Assembly (NCBI GenBank): GCA_026182355.1
Contig: JAPFBL010000234.1
Span: 558,001-622,000, forward strand
Source: Hermatobates lingyangjiaoensis
Taxonomy: Eukaryota; Arthropoda; Insecta; Hemiptera; Hermatobatidae
DNA length: 64,000 nt
Direction: 5' to 3'
Position 1 is the stretch's first letter; each line of letters begins with the position of its first letter. A program made the position numbers and the translations under genes. The notes beneath the pieces were generated by a model. That model searched no databases. It was not told the DNA's origin and saw nothing but the letters and a program-made list of their open reading frames with translations. Below, in pieces: positions 20,584 through 32,589 of the stretch.

Positions 20584-21044
20584 GTCTAAGCTATGCACAA
20601 TTATTTTGTATTATATGCTTTGTATGATGCATGGAGTACATACTCTAGTTAAGGCCGCATTTTATGGTTTAATAGACCCCATTCAACCATAAGGCCGCAG
20701 GTTCCCCACGCCTGGACTAAGCTATGCACAATTTTTTTGTATTAAATGCTTTGTATGACGCATGGAGTACATACTCTAGTTAACGCCGCATTTTATGGTT
20801 TAAAAGGCCCCATTCAACCATAAGACCGCAGGTTCCCCACGCCTGGTCTAAGCTATGCACAATTTTTTTGTATTAAATGCTTTGTATGACGCATGAGGTA
20901 CATACTCTAGTTAAGGCCGCATTTTATGGTTTAAAAGGCCCCATTCAACCATAAGGCCGCAGGTTCCCCACGCCTGGTCTAAGCTATACACAATTATTTT
21001 GTAATATATGCTTTGTATGACGCATGGAGTACATACTCTAGTTA
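20521..21044. repeat. 131-bp tandem array of hAT terminus plus flank, four copies
   Basis: Units begin at 20521, 20652, 20783 and 20914, giving a period of 131 bp. Each holds about 63 bp of hAT terminal sequence (to CCCCACGCCTG) plus about 68 bp of flanking sequence (GTCTAAGCTATGCAC ... CTCTAGTTA). The copies differ by a few substitutions. The array amplified a transposon end together with its insertion-site DNA. Confidence 0.92.
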
Positions 21045-21600
21045 GCAACACGTGCCATATTCATTCACTTTAAATTGCTATAGAGTTATTATTCTTTGAT
21101 AAAAGAAAATAAAAATGTAAATCAATTATATAGTATTTACTATTGCTTATATCAGTTATAACAGTAGAAATAAACATATTGTGTTAAAAACATATTTATC
21201 TTAGAAATAAAAATGTTAAGATAATATTTGGTGCTTTGAATGTTTGATCTGTTTGCAGCACGTAAGGTTGAAAAGTTGATCACCCTTTCCGTTGAAGTGA
21301 TTTCCCATGGGTAACTGCATTCAAAGGGCCGCGATCTTTGCTCTTTGATTTTTCTTTGTCCCCTTCCACCCCTCACCCCTACATCCATATCTCTCAACTT
21401 ATTTATCTTTCAATTTCTCACATTTCATGTCATTCTTGGATCTCATTTCTTTTGTATGACAAAACACTTTACTAACCATTTATTATTAATATTTCAATAT
21501 TTTCGTTTATTGTCTCAAAGTGAATTATATTTTACAGAAATGAAATTTTAATTTACATATAAACAAAAGTAAATCAAGCAAAAGAATTTGACAGATTAAA
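21045..21600. other. AT-rich intergenic DNA
   Basis: Small opposing frames (21152-21397 minus, 21345-21551 plus) have no recognisable motif. Confidence 0.45.
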
Positions 21601-21651
21601 CTTGTTTTTCAATATTTCGACACTTACCTGGTCGTCGTCAGGGGAACAAGT
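21601..21651 (-). ncRNA. Hammerhead ribozyme, family J, intact core
   Basis: Minus strand: CUUGUU opens stem I, CUGACGA (21641-21635), an extra C, stem II GAC/GUC, GAAA (21618-21615), self-complementary AUAU, U as H17, and then AACAAG pairing with CUUGUU. All invariant core bases are present. No inverted partner is seen here; a degenerate family B unit follows at 21.7 kb. Confidence 0.75.
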
Positions 21652-21697
21652 GATATATCAAGGATGTGACAGTGTTGATGGTTGAAATAATAAATGT

Positions 21698-21870
21698 ATA
21701 AATGATCAAACCACAATAGGAAATGGGGAAAAAAACTTCTGGCGAAGTTGGGTTTTTGACTTTGACAAGGACCGCTTGTTATGGTTGAAAGATCTTAATA
21801 TTTTTTTCCCCATTTCATATTGTGGTTTGATCATTGATTGTTATTTCACGTGTTTATGTGAAATCTTGTA
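21698..21870 (+). repeat. Family B hammerhead repeat, degenerate
   Basis: It has the family B flank AATGATCAAACCACAATAGG, then a truncated left arm and a plus-strand unit with UUGACAA in place of CUGACGA (about 21761-21767). GAAAGAUCUU is retained. The TTATTTCACGTGTTTATGTG hairpin follows. The core mutations predict no activity. Confidence 0.75.
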
Positions 21871-21936
21871 TCTATTAAACGTATGAGTTAATATGTGGTG
21901 TTTGTTTCTGTCACTTTGTTTTTTTTTGTACAAACA

Positions 21937-21940
21937 CGCA

Positions 21941-21986
<46 letters not shown>

Positions 21987-22015
21987 AAACACTCACACAC
22001 GCTCTCACACACACG
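21937..22015. repeat. (CA)n microsatellite
   Basis: Continuous CA repeat to about 21985, followed by interrupted CA/CT-rich repeats. Confidence 0.95.
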
Positions 22016-22500
22016 AAGGGTTGGGAGTCAAGAGAGATATTTTAAAGGGCGTAAAGTGCAGGATGGGATGAAAGTGTTAGAAATCGTAGGTAAGTCAAGG
22101 TAAGCAAAGGAGTTCAATAAGATGTAAGTAACAAACTATCGCTGTCAACCCGTGTGGATATACGGTTATTTAATATTTCAGCAAATAAATAAAAAACCTG
22201 ACTTTTTTAACTTCTCTCTAAGTTAATATCTAAATTTAAATAACAATAAAAAGTTCGTTATTAATTGATCTGATAATATATTAGATGTTAATACAGTAGC
22301 AGCATTAGGTTACTGATTAAATTTTGTTCCTCAAAATAAGTTTTGTTTTGAATAACGACTAACCATCTCAAAATAGAAATTTAAATTATTTCTTAATTAA
22401 AATATTAAAATAATGAAAGACATAACAAATGTAAAAAACCTAACCGTAATTGAAAATGCTGTTTAATAAATATAAACTATAATTTAGTAAAGGTGTGGAA
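22016..22500. other. AT-rich intergenic DNA
   Basis: No feature seen. Confidence 0.45.
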
Positions 22501-22735
22501 ATTGAATGGCCGACCCCCTACAGAGGTCTACACTTTTAGGTCTACCACAGGATCCTTGAGGATCGGTCGGCCCTCACAATGGGAGAGTACCCGTTACCCC
22601 GGGATCAGGGGTTGCAACGATTTGACACCTCTGGGCCCCGTTTTGGGTGCTTCTTGATTTGTAAGTTAGAAAGAAGGGATTAAAACCCCTTCTTGGCCAA
22701 TGCTTGAAATTGAGTCGAGAAGATTTAGTCTAGGA
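22501..22735. other. GC-rich island, probable retroelement fragment
   Basis: It has sharp edges and words such as GGCCGACCCCC, GATCGGTCGGCC, TTACCCCGGGATCAGGGG and GGGCCCC in otherwise AT-rich DNA. No open frame or recognised motif. Its sharp boundaries suggest an inserted fragment of unknown class. Confidence 0.4.
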
Positions 22736-23060
22736 CTAAATAAAAATAGTATGTGAAAAATGATCATGATCATGGTGTTGAAATTGAGGATCTATTTAAA
22801 AATCTGTACACGGAAACAGTCATTTAAGTTCAGTCCTTGATAGTTTACGTGGATAGTACTCGTAGTAGGAAGATTGCTGCGTAGACTGATAGTCCTATAA
22901 CCATTCATACGCATGCGTAGCTTATTAGAAAGAGAACCTATAAAGAAGTATCACACTGGGAAAACTGTTCAGTCGGAGAACCAGATGCATTAAATACAGG
23001 GAGCTAGGCATTTATCGGATAAGCATAAGTGTTAGAGTAGGATGTTTCATGGAGATAAAT

Positions 23061-23252
23061 GTACATATATGAAGTGTAATCTTGAAATCTACCATTCATA
23101 AGTCTCCTGTGCATATATGAAGTGTAATCTTGAAATCTACCATTCATAAGTCTCTTGTGCATATATGAAGTGTAATCTTGAAATCTACCATTCATAAGTC
23201 TCTTGTGCATATATGAAGTGTAATCTTGAAATCTTCAATTCATAAGTCTCCT
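23061..23252. repeat. 48-bp minisatellite, four copies
   Basis: Units start at 23061, 23109, 23157 and 23205 (GTGCATATATGAAGTG...). Because 48 is a multiple of three, one minus-strand frame stays open over three units and would give a 16-residue repeat (MHKRLMNGRFQDYTSY). I read this as coincidence rather than a gene. Confidence 0.93.
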
Positions 23253-23290
23253 TCTCTAAAACTAAAATAAAACATTTGTAAAAGCAAATT

Positions 23291-23547
23291 CAAAATGGGT
23301 TTCTTGAGATTTTGGTTCAAAGAATTAACTAATCCCGATTAGTTAACTAAGCCGATGTTTCACCAAAAATTGTTTGGCATTTTTAAGTCATTTTTTGGAT
23401 GGGAAACTATCAAAAGTTAAATGATTTTTTCTAACAGGATCATAAAAGATACGAAAACTATGCCAAACAATTTTTGGCAGAACGTCAGCTTATAATCAAG
23501 ATTAGTTATTCTTTGGACCAAATCTTCAAGAAACGCATTTCGGATTT
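23291..23547. repeat. Fold-back element with ~87-bp inverted arms
   Basis: The arms 23291-23379 and 23461-23547 are inverted copies; the inner 17 bp (23363-23379 and 23461-23477) are perfect. The outer parts share GTTTCTTGA and CAAAGAAT words with mismatches. An 81-bp AT-rich spacer separates them. It could be a MITE, but no clear target duplication was found. Confidence 0.75.
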
Positions 23548-23699
23548 TAAAAATCAATGGTCGAGAAGCTACATGAATAGTAAAGATAAACTCATTCATA
23601 TTAATTATTCATTGATTAATGCAGTTTATTTCTTATTTAATATTAGTGTTCTTTAATGCACTTTCTTTTTATTCGTAGGCAAATCGGTTGCATTATTAC

Positions 23700-24255
23700 A
23701 ATATGGCGGAAGCAGCTGGTGATGTTCAATTTTTGCTTGCGGATAGTCAGAGGCAAACCACTTTTCCTTGCGAGAACTGTCATATTTTTGTGTCAAGAAG
23801 AATGGTTTTATAATTACTTTTGATATCTTCAAACTGCTTCTGAAATAAGAACTTTTGCAAAGGTATTGACTTGATGAAGTTCGCTATTTTGAAGTAAGGG
23901 TTCAAACGTTTGAAAAACCATAAGATATATATTTTGGTACTGGCATTCGCATTGGAATTGAGTTTAACTATTCCGACACATTTAAGGCAATAAAGACCTT
24001 TTGTTTTGATATAAGTATTGACAGTCATCGCTGACTGGTGAACTGACTTAATGAGATCCTGAGCTTCATAACAAAATATTGGTGCAGCTCCATCAAGTAG
24101 CAAATCCATCAAGTAACAATCTGTAGATTTATCAAGTTGCGAAAAAGAGAAAGGACTATCACAAAATTGTTCAATAGCTCAATTCTTTACCAATTGAGAC
24201 ATTTCATCGACCCTACGCGTGACCGTGTTATTACAAATAAGAATTGACTCCATTT
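23700..24255 (-). pseudogene. hAT transposase pseudogene (ZBED5/FAM200/SCAND3-like)
   Basis: Minus-strand translation from 24255 gives NNTVTRRVDEM, a stop, FSFSQLDKSTD, then GLYCLKCVGI, YFKIANFIKSIPLQKFLF, and LLDTKI followed by a stop and SQGKV. These follow, in order, the hAT domain motifs seen in transposase-derived proteins of this group: an N-N-T-V-x-R-R-I segment, FxLQLDESTD with its catalytic Asp, GLxWxxCVGI, and NFIKSRPLxxRLF. Several in-frame stops and missing segments, including the TDGA region after CVGI, show it is dead. The uninterrupted part is 23780-24112. The N-terminal BED finger is absent and the C-terminal dimerisation region was not found. Confidence 0.75.
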
Positions 24256-24397
24256 ATTGTTCACTCTTATCACTGAAGAAAAATAAACTTTGTACTTTAT
24301 AAATAAATTTATAGATGTATCGGGATGCAGTCAGTTTATCCAAGTTGAAATTAAAGTGTAAATGGGAATTGATGGGATTCTATACCCACGCTCACTC

Positions 24398-24555
24398 TCA
24401 ATTTATTCACGCTGGAGGGAAATGTCGGAGCATGTCATCCCTCGGAGAGGACATCAAACCATCGGTCGGCCTGCACGATGTCAAGTACAGGTTAAAGATA
24501 CCAACTCTACATACACTTGAGTTAGGAAAAATGTAGTACCCCCAATGAAGAATGT
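24398..24555 (+). repeat. Truncated SINE copy 3 (core only)
   Basis: It lacks the tRNA head but holds the core: ATTTATTCACGCTGGAGG, CGGAGAGGACATCAAACCAT, GCACGATGTCAAGTAC and CACTTGAGTTAGG. A second, full-length-like copy follows immediately in the same orientation. Confidence 0.8.
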
Positions 24556-24569
24556 TCATTTTATGGTGT

Positions 24570-24890
24570 CAGAAATGGGCTCAGTGACAACGTGTTTTCC
24601 TTTGAACCCATAGGTCCTGGGTTCCATACTCACTCTGTACTTCGATTTATTCTCGTAGAAGGTGAATAAATCTGAGCATGTCGTCCTTCGAAGAGGTCAT
24701 TAAACCATCGGTACTGTGCCTGTACGATATCAGATACTTGTTACAGATTCTTACTCTAAATATACCTGAGTTAGGCAAAAATTAGGACTCCCAATGGAAA
24801 TACAATTTTTAATCAATGAGAGATACAATATTCCCTCGAGGAAGCTGAATCGAAGGGCTAACATTGTCAGTCCTTTAGCCCTCTACACAA
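24570..24890 (+). repeat. tRNA-derived SINE copy 4
   Basis: Diverged tRNA head (GGCTCAGTGACAACG, then GGTCCTGGGTTCC), followed by core words GGTGAATAAATCTGAGC, GAGGTCATTAAACCATCGG and TTAGGACTCCCAATGG. Confidence 0.83.
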
Positions 24891-24909
24891 AAAAACTAAC
24901 AAAAAAACA

Positions 24910-24980
24910 AAAAACTGGTGCACAAAGACCCAATGTTTGGTCTCAGTGGGACAGACCTGCAACCTAACCTAAGCTAAGAT
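24910..24980 (+). repeat. Extra SINE 3' tail module
   Basis: The words ACAAAGACCCAATGTTTGG, CAGTGGGACAGACCTG and AACCTAACCTAA match modules at 27287-27360 (minus), 29592-29665 (minus) and 51497-51568 (plus). In three of four cases it lies at the 3' side of a SINE. It is probably a LINE-derived tail or a second short element. Confidence 0.65.
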
Positions 24981-26740
24981 GATCACAGCAGAACATCAAT
25001 AATAGCTGACCTTTTTAATGGTAATCTCTTATAGTATGACTAAATTTCTAAAAATTTCATCACGTCATACTAATAACATCAGAATATCATAATAAAATTT
25101 TATACCACTATGATCTGAGGTTTAAGTGTAATTGTTGTTCTTTTACTTTCAGTTGTTCTTTTACCATAAAAATATACTTCCATGTTGACCAAACCTAAAT
25201 AGTTATTGGTCTGTCTATAATTATTTTCTTCATAACTCCATTGTTATCAATAATAAAATAAAAACGGTCTGTGTCACTTGATTCACAATTATAAAGATTG
25301 ACACCTCATTCATTAAAACTCACAATACAGAAATTATTATAAATATATCAAAATGGACGTCAAAACTTCTAAATCAATCAATATGTTTATTTTTTTATAA
25401 GTGTGCTTTCATGATAACAAAAGGAAGAAAACACATTTAAACATAATAGTTTTATATCATTCTTTGCATTTTCTTGCTCGATAAAAGCCTATAAAAAGTG
25501 AAATATAAAAATTCATAAAATTTTCAATACTTGTTAATAAAAATGTTGATGTTTAATATTTTTAAAAAGACAGATGGGAGTTTTCTTATCTTTTGAGTTG
25601 TTTTCCATGTATTTTTTTGTGTTGGTAGTGAAATTTCGATTTCCTGGAATGGGCTCGTAAAAAAAGCTGTATAATGCTGGTCCGTGTTTATATCAGAAGG
25701 GGGGGGGGGGGGGGGGAAGTATGGCAGTAGTGGGGGAGAGGCATAATATGTGGAGAAAAAGTAGGTTTAAATAAAATATAACGGCGGAATGAAATTTGCT
25801 TCCCCCCCTCTTCAGACCTCGTTCTCTCTTCCTTTAGTAACCAGGCTCGCAACTCACATTGAACTAAGAATATTGTTTCAGCACGCTTCTTATATATCTG
25901 AATTTTCTCTTCTTTCTGTTAAATTAGGTTTTTATTTTCTGTTCCTTATTTTGTAAGAATTATATATCAGAGACATTTGTCCTCAGCATGCAATATAAGA
26001 ATCGAGTAACAGCAAAAGAGGGTGGAAGAAATAATTTACTGCGTATTTTTTTTTTTTTTTTTTTTAGACTGAATAATGTTTCTGAATTTCAATTTAAAAG
26101 GTCCGCCACACATATGTGATGTTAGTTATGAAAAATCCATGAAAAAGATTCAAATATTTGTCTTTCTATATTTCAGAATAAAATTAAAGCAGCTTTATTT
26201 TAGATAGAACCATTTATATAAATTATTTAAAACTAACTCATAAATTGTCAAATCGAAACTTTTAACGACATAATACTGATAATAATTATCAATTCTGAAG
26301 TGCTTGGGTGACGTGAACTGGAGCTCTGAAGTGAACTCTTGACTGTATCTCCGAGTTATAGACTCCGAAATATTCTACTCTGAATAGAAATAAATAGATT
26401 GCTACTTGAATCTTTATGACTCCAACATAATAGATCATTTCTGATAACAGACACTACATATTAATGGAAAAAACCTTGTTCCGGCATAACATAACTGCTT
26501 AAATCATAAAATATATATGGCTTCCAAAAAAATAAATGGTATTTTAGGTATCATATGATGAATTTAAAGTTAATTGTGGTAGAGCAATTCATGTTTCTGT
26601 GAGAAACCTGCATCATTTGATTTACAATTATAAAGATTCACGCCTCATTTATTAAAACTCACAAAACACAAATCATTATAAATATATCAAAATGGATCTC
26701 AAAACATCTAAATCAATGAGCAGTTCCTGTTGTTATTTAA
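24981..26740. other. AT-rich DNA with a dispersed 115-bp repeat pair
   Basis: About 25270-25380 and 26606-26720 are direct copies sharing CACAATTATAAAGATT-type, TTAAAACTCACAA and AAATATATCAAAATGGA words. A poly-G run of 18 (25699-25716) and a poly-T run (26047-26066) also occur. No gene was recognised. Confidence 0.7.
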
Positions 26741-26933
26741 GATTTCACAATAAACACGTAAAATAACAATCAATGTTAAAACCACAATAAGAAATGGGAA
26801 AAAAAGACTAAGATCTTTCAATCGTAACAAGCGATCTGCGTCAGAGTCCAAACACAACTAAATTCTTGTGTTTTATTGGGTATGGACTCTGGTTGAAAGA
26901 TCTTAGTCTTTTTTTCCCCATTTCTTTATATTA
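26741..26933. repeat. Family B hammerhead palindrome, degenerate
   Basis: The minus-strand arm has CUGACGC in place of CUGACGA and a changed stem II. The plus-strand arm has lost stem II entirely (GACTCTGG directly before TTGAAAGATCTTAG). Outer flanks match other family B copies. Both cores are predicted inactive. Confidence 0.75.
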
Positions 26934-27285
26934 TAATAAAAATCTGTAATATCTAGTGAATAGTTCTTGTAGGCGCCCTGAGGTGTAAATTTAGGGTATG
27001 AGGGTTTTCACAATAATTTATAAAACTCTGTTGGTTTTACAAATGATTTCCAATTTTAAAAATTTCATTTTTAAAAAAATTTTAATCTCAGTTCTCGATA
27101 TTTAAACTGATCACCCTTATATATTTAAATATTATAGTTTTTCTGATAAAGTGAACCTTTTCTTCATCCCCTGCCAATGGCCTTTTTTTTTTAATTGAAA
27201 AGAAGAGTATATTTCTTGGTCTATTAGTCTACCTTGTCTACCCTGTATAACAATCTTATTATCCAATAAATTAATTTTGTTCTAA

Positions 27286-27568
27286 GTTAGGTTTGGTTAC
27301 AGTGGCAGTCTCATTTTGGAATACACATAGGCCAAACATTGGCCCTTTGTGATACAACACAAAGAAGATTAATTCTGCATAGGGATCTTTAACAAGTAAC
27401 TGACATCGTAGAGGCAAAGGACCGACAGCTTATCGTCCTCTCCGAGGGACGTCGTGCTTAGATTTATTCACCTCCCACGTGAATAAATCTAAGAGCAGAG
27501 TGGATATTGAACCCCAGTCCTAACAGTCCAGAAGCAAACACATTACCACTGAGGCAAACTGGCCTCCT
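27286..27568 (-). repeat. tRNA-derived SINE copy 5
   Basis: Minus-strand element: the tRNA head (GGCCAGTTTGCCTCAGTGG) lies at 27568 downward. The core (TTTATTCACGTGGGAGGTG, CGGAGAGGACGATAAGC) follows, and the extra tail module occupies 27287-27360. Confidence 0.85.
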
Positions 27569-29590
27569 TGTTTGGTACGAGTATCATTGTTTTGATTTTA
27601 TCTCAAACAATTACTTCTGGGAATTGAATCATGTGTTTTTAATGAAATATTAAAGCGTTTACTTAAATTGTTTTATTCAAGTTAATTGAATATTATATTT
27701 ATTTCTTTTTTTCATTTTTTTAACTGCATAATTTTAATATATAATGGCTATAAAAGACTGCACATAACAATGATATTGCTTTGTTCTTATTATGACGCAG
27801 TAGGTCAAACTGAAACGAACAATTATTAATACACATAAAAGAAACTGAAATAAAAAGAAATTAAAAAAAAAGCATCTGCATTAAAGATAAAGAATTGGCA
27901 ACATAAATATAATGTTCATTGCTTTACCAACAATCCTTTTGTTTTAAAATAAACCTCAACAAAAAAATATCTAAACCACTACTATAAATCTGACAGGTCT
28001 GGCAACCATTGGGGGATTTTTCATTAAACTTAGCAAGTATAATTCATGTTCATTTAGATTTATTGTCCATGCAGATGGGAACAGTTAATTTCTTCAAATA
28101 ACAAAAACCACGCCCACAAATATTCTCTTCAAATACCCCCTTTCCTTTATAATTAAATTATCTCTGGTAATTATCTCTTGCCTTTGGAGAACAGCGGCAA
28201 AATCAATATTTTTAAAGCTCTGTATCAACATGATATTTCATCTTCAACAGTGATTTAATACGATTTGATTGAATATAAAAATTTATTCACTTCATGCTTT
28301 TGTTATGTTTTCATTTCAATTTCATTAATATTTTTAAAGTTGAAATGATGTAATTCTTGTGAGAAGTAATGTAATATATAATTTAATGTTAATATTGGAG
28401 AATTTCAAAAGTTATGTCTCTACACAAAAAAAAATTAATATTACATAAAAATAACAACACGTTTCTAACACATAGTGTTCTTTTTCAGGTTTATTTCTAA
28501 AAAAAATATACATATCTGTGAGCTTTAAGAATATCAGAGTGATTTATTTGAAATTGAATACAGTATTTGAATGTTAAATTGCACTATTGAGGTTTTTAAC
28601 AAGGAAATAAGTATGAAAAATGACTTATTAATCTTGAACCTTAATAAAATATAGCAACGTATTGAAATATGAACCAATTTACAAGCAACAATGATTTTTA
28701 TTTACTTGCATTAATGATATGGTGTTACAGTGGGAGGGATCTAGGAAGGTCTGAAAGGTGTCAAGGAGTGATGGTAAGGTGGGAGGGAGTTTAAGGGAAT
28801 GTAGGAAATCTTAGCAGATTATATTTCCCGAACTGTGCAGTGAAAACATGACTGTTCTTATGAGAAGAAAATTTTTTTAAATTATATGAAATAAGTTCAA
28901 AAATTTTTGGACAACTCGGATTTATTAAATTCAAATACTTATAAACACTCGTAAAAATGAGAAAAATTTTACTCATAGATAATATGCACAATTTTTTAAT
29001 CAGTTTTTAGATTTAAGCTATAGTTGTTAGTTACAAGGTGTTTGTCAAAATAGGGAATGAAATTACTACTCGTTTTATTTGATTCTCGTTTTTGATTAAA
29101 CTGGTAAATACTGTTCGAAATGTTTTGTTAGTTTTGATATTAAACTCTTTTTTTGAGTGGTGATGTAATTTTTTAAAGTTCCAAGTATGAGTAAATACCA
29201 CGTAATGAATTTTGATGTTTAAGGTGTAGAAAAACTCAATCCTCATCTGCAAATGATCATTCATTCTTTCCAAGAATTACTAATCTTTTTTTTTTTTTGG
29301 ATAATTTCTTGTAAGTAGACTGCTGAACTCAAATCAAAAGGCAACAGAATAAAATGTAAAATTTTTAAATAACTTAATTTGATATGATAGCACAAAAAAA
29401 ATCATTGAAATAACCTGAATCGGAAAATATCAACACAGAACTAAATTATGAATATGCAACTAATTTTTTTATCCTTTATGAGTATAAACTTCATTTTTTA
29501 GACAGCCTATTATAGTTTTGAAATTGAATAGGTCTACCTCCCTAGTACAATTAAGACATACCTTAACTTAAAGGAAACGTGTGTCGAAAT
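27569..29590. other. AT-rich intergenic DNA
   Basis: No supported feature. Minus-strand frames at 28791-28991 and 29031-29273 show no recognised motif. Confidence 0.45.
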
Positions 29591-29910
29591 AGGTTAGGTT
29601 CCAGTGGCAGTCTCACAAGAGATACACACATAAGCCGAACATGGGACCTTTGTGATATAGATTCTACATTGGGAGTCCTAAATTTTACCGAATTCAAGAG
29701 TATTTCGAGTAAGGATTTTTAACGAGTACCTGACATAGTACAAGGTCTGGACCGACGGTTTAATGTTCTCTTTTCAATGGAGGTGGCTAAAGGGTAACTT
29801 GTCAACAAGGCGGCCTGGCTTGACTAAGCGGTTATGGCACAAATTGCCGAGGAACGCGAAGATCAAAACAGGTTTAATGTCCTCTCTGAGGGATGATGTG
29901 CTCAATAAAG
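29591..29910 (-). repeat. tRNA-derived SINE copy 6, rearranged
   Basis: Minus-strand tail module (29592-29665) and core words (TCGTTAAAAATCCTTACTCG, ATTAAACCGTCGG). A second core piece, ACATCATCCCTCAGAGAGG, lies at about 29880-29899. The tRNA head is mostly lost, so two partial copies may be joined. Confidence 0.7.
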
Positions 29911-31820
29911 GGAAAGAGTGACGAACGATTTTAAATTTTAAACACTATAAGAGATTGAGTTGTCTGAAAATTATTCATTTTGAATTGGCATCTTACGCTT
30001 TGTTTTACTATAAGTTTTAGTGGTAATGAAAATAATATCTTTCCACAATTTCGACGGCTTTGTATAGGTCTGAATATGTGGTAATTTTTTTTAAAATTAC
30101 AGTTAAAAACTGTAGTTTTAAAACTGTAATTTTAAATTTTTAATTGAGAAGAATGTTATGAACTATAGTTGTTCATAACATCCTTAAATTAAAAATGAAC
30201 GTAAATTACCTTTATTGATTTTAATAAAAAACCTTTACTAAAATTACCTTTAATTTTAATAAAATTACCTTTAATGATTTTCTTTTTGCAAAAAAAGCTT
30301 ATTATTGACTAAAATATATATTTTTTTTATTCAATTTAGACCACCATATACTGTCTTAATACACACAGTAGATGGCCTTGTGTGTATTGCTTAACTCTGA
30401 GTTTATTGACAAATTATTGTAAGCTAAATTTCTTCTTATGCTATCACAGTTTTAAGGATATCTTGCTGTTTTTTTTTTCACAACATTAACCCTGTTATGA
30501 AGGAGTTTATTCATAACTGCTCCAATCACACTAGGTACAACGTGCATACAATTACATGTACATAAAAACTAACTAAAGTATACAAATCAAATATTACACA
30601 ATCTATAAGTAAATATAATATTAATAATGAACTTAACATAAAAACAGAAACATATACATATGAACCTTAAGTATTTACATTCATTTCCATATTTATTATC
30701 TAATTTTACTCAGGACAAAGTAGGAGTCGGCCAGATATTATATATATGGAGATTGAGATGAAAGTTTATGATTTCATCTGAGATTGGATGTACTTTCTGT
30801 ACAACGTATTGATTGATACTGAACCAACATAATTATTTATCATCCCTGTTCTACCATTGTACTATAGTTTTAATAATATAACGAAATTATTTTATTTTCT
30901 AATTTTAAAATCTATAATATGTCTTAGAGTATTGCAAAAAATTACTTAAATATCTTGTCTATATTATGATTATTTTTTTGTTTTTAAAGTACTATGAAAT
31001 AACATAAAATTCTATTCTATTTCATTTCCAAAAAAAAACTTATCTTGATTTCAATTGAAACGAACAGAATATATTTGTTTTTCAGGCAAATTATATTGCT
31101 CAAAGGAATTCTCAATTTCCTTTTTCACAAAAGTGCATGTCATTCGCTTTATGCGAATAAATATTCATTTATCATTTGTATTATTTGTGCAGACCTTTTC
31201 TGCAAAGAGTTACTGAAAGAGTATATCGTTTGAGGCACAGATTTACATTAATATGCCTTTACAAGTGGCTTAGATCTTTCAAATTCAATAGAACCCTGGA
31301 AATATTTTTTTTTTTTTAATTTTTTGAAACATAACTCTGTGTAATGAATTTCTGTTTGTACAAAGAACATTTATATCGTTTCCATCATCTTAACTTTAAA
31401 TTAACTTTCAGTAATTAATTATATAATTATTCTTTATTAATCTAACGCTTTTTACTTGTATTTATTTAAATAAATCTTTTCACTAAAGATAATTTTTTTT
31501 TAGAATTTAATTAGCCTTTAAACTCAATTTAGACCACCTCTTTATGCCACGTCTTGCAAATATAATTCTTTATTTGTATTTCTTAATCCATCTATATTTT
31601 GTACTGTGCTGTTTTTTAATAAATATACTAAGAACTTGTCACGGCTGATATGTCTATAAACACTAGAGTACAAATTCAAAGATATATAATGTGCTTGTAC
31701 ATTAATAACAAGTGTTTGTTGTTAAATACTTAATGTTCTTTTTCTTTTTACAATTTCTTTGTAAATACAAATATTTACTAATCACTTTAAATAATCTTGT
31801 AGTTTATATATATGTATATA
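29911..31820. other. AT-rich DNA with a fold-back at 30091-30196
   Basis: Two nested hairpins occur: AAAATTACAGTT with AACTGTAATTTT (about 30092-30131), and ATGTTATGAAC with GTTCATAACAT flanked by ATTTTTAAT/ATTAAAAAT-like arms (30137-30196). Otherwise no feature; short frames are compositional. Confidence 0.55.
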
Positions 31821-31823
31821 TAT

Positions 31824-31970
31824 AGTTTAATATAGACAAAGAAACATAGAGAAATCAAAAGAATACACTTACAGTCTCTAATTTTCGGTTTGAACTGTCT
31901 TCAAACCAAAAATTAGAAACTGTAAGTGTATTCTTTTGATTTCTCTATGTTTCTTTGTCTATATTGAACT
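31824..31970. repeat. Family F hammerhead palindrome, 68-bp arms
   Basis: The arms 31824-31891 and 31902-31970 are almost perfect inverted copies with an 11-nt loop. On the minus strand UUGAAGA replaces CUGANGA, followed by GAAAAUUAGAGACUGUAAG; GAAA is intact. The tail CTGTAAGTGTATTC matches the PLE 3' end family. (TA)n lies just outside on both sides. Confidence 0.78.
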
Positions 31971-32025
31971 ATATTTGTCCGTTTTAGATCGTATTTCTAA
32001 CGAAAAAGTGTATATATATATATAG

Positions 32026-32190
32026 CAGATTCAATAATATATCAACCGTTTGATAGAATAGGTATGTTATCTATTCGGGATTCCGTCAATTTTATAGATA
32101 CAAAATCAAACTCTCGTTGGCAACCTTTTGGTTTTATTTAAAACCTTTTTAATAGGCCTACAAACAAAGGATAAGAAGAAATGTTTGATA
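32026..32190 (-). repeat. Family D hammerhead-like repeat
   Basis: Minus-strand unit with TAGGCCTATTAAAAAGG, a TTTT/AAAA stem and AACCAAAAGGTTG, followed by CAACGAGAGTTTGATTTTG. It belongs to the family seen intact-length at 32951-33845, whose core box is CUAUGAA rather than CUGANGA. Confidence 0.65.
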
Positions 32191-32203
32191 TGTGATCCGA
32201 TTA

Positions 32204-32420
32204 GAGAACGCACACACACACAACACACACACACACACAAATTATATTATATTTATTATATATATTTATATATATATTGGTATACATTGGGAGCAGACCT
32301 TCTTTTAAACATACCACAAAGATGGAAAAGTAGCATTCGAAATCTTGAAAAGGTATGTAGGAAACATACTAAACTTAATATTGGCAAGATATTTAATGAG
32401 GTATATATATATATATGCCA
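32204..32420. repeat. (CA)n and (TA)n microsatellites with a short spacer
   Basis: CA-rich repeat at about 32211-32239 and TA-rich repeats at 32240-32278 and 32402-32417. The intervening 120 bp was not identified. Confidence 0.7.
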
Positions 32421-32521
32421 GTGTCTAATCCAAGGTAAGAAAAACACCAAAACAGGTGTTCTTTGCCTTGAGATGAAAGATCTTAGCTAATTTTCTGATT
32501 TTCTTACCGTTTATTAGACGT
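32421..32521. repeat. Inverted repeat with family B-like remnant
   Basis: GTCTAAT...GGTAAGAAAA (left) pairs with TTTTCTTACC...ATTAGAC (right). The interior keeps TGAAAGATCTTAGC, the 3' half of a family B hammerhead, but the CUGANGA box and stem II are not intact. Confidence 0.55.
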
Positions 32522-32589
32522 AGATTTTTATATAATGTATTTAATGTCAAATTTTTGTTATGTATATCTGAAAAAAAAAAATAATTCAC

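Noticed and set aside
23004..23210. 16-residue repeat protein on the minus strand
   Set aside because: The repeat is a 48-bp minisatellite that happens to be a multiple of three; there is no conserved gene context.
23061..23252. CRISPR-like array
   Set aside because: Repeats are directly adjacent without spacers, and the genome is eukaryotic.
24960..24980. CCTAACCTAA as an arthropod-type telomeric repeat
   Set aside because: Only two units occur and they belong to the shared SINE tail module.
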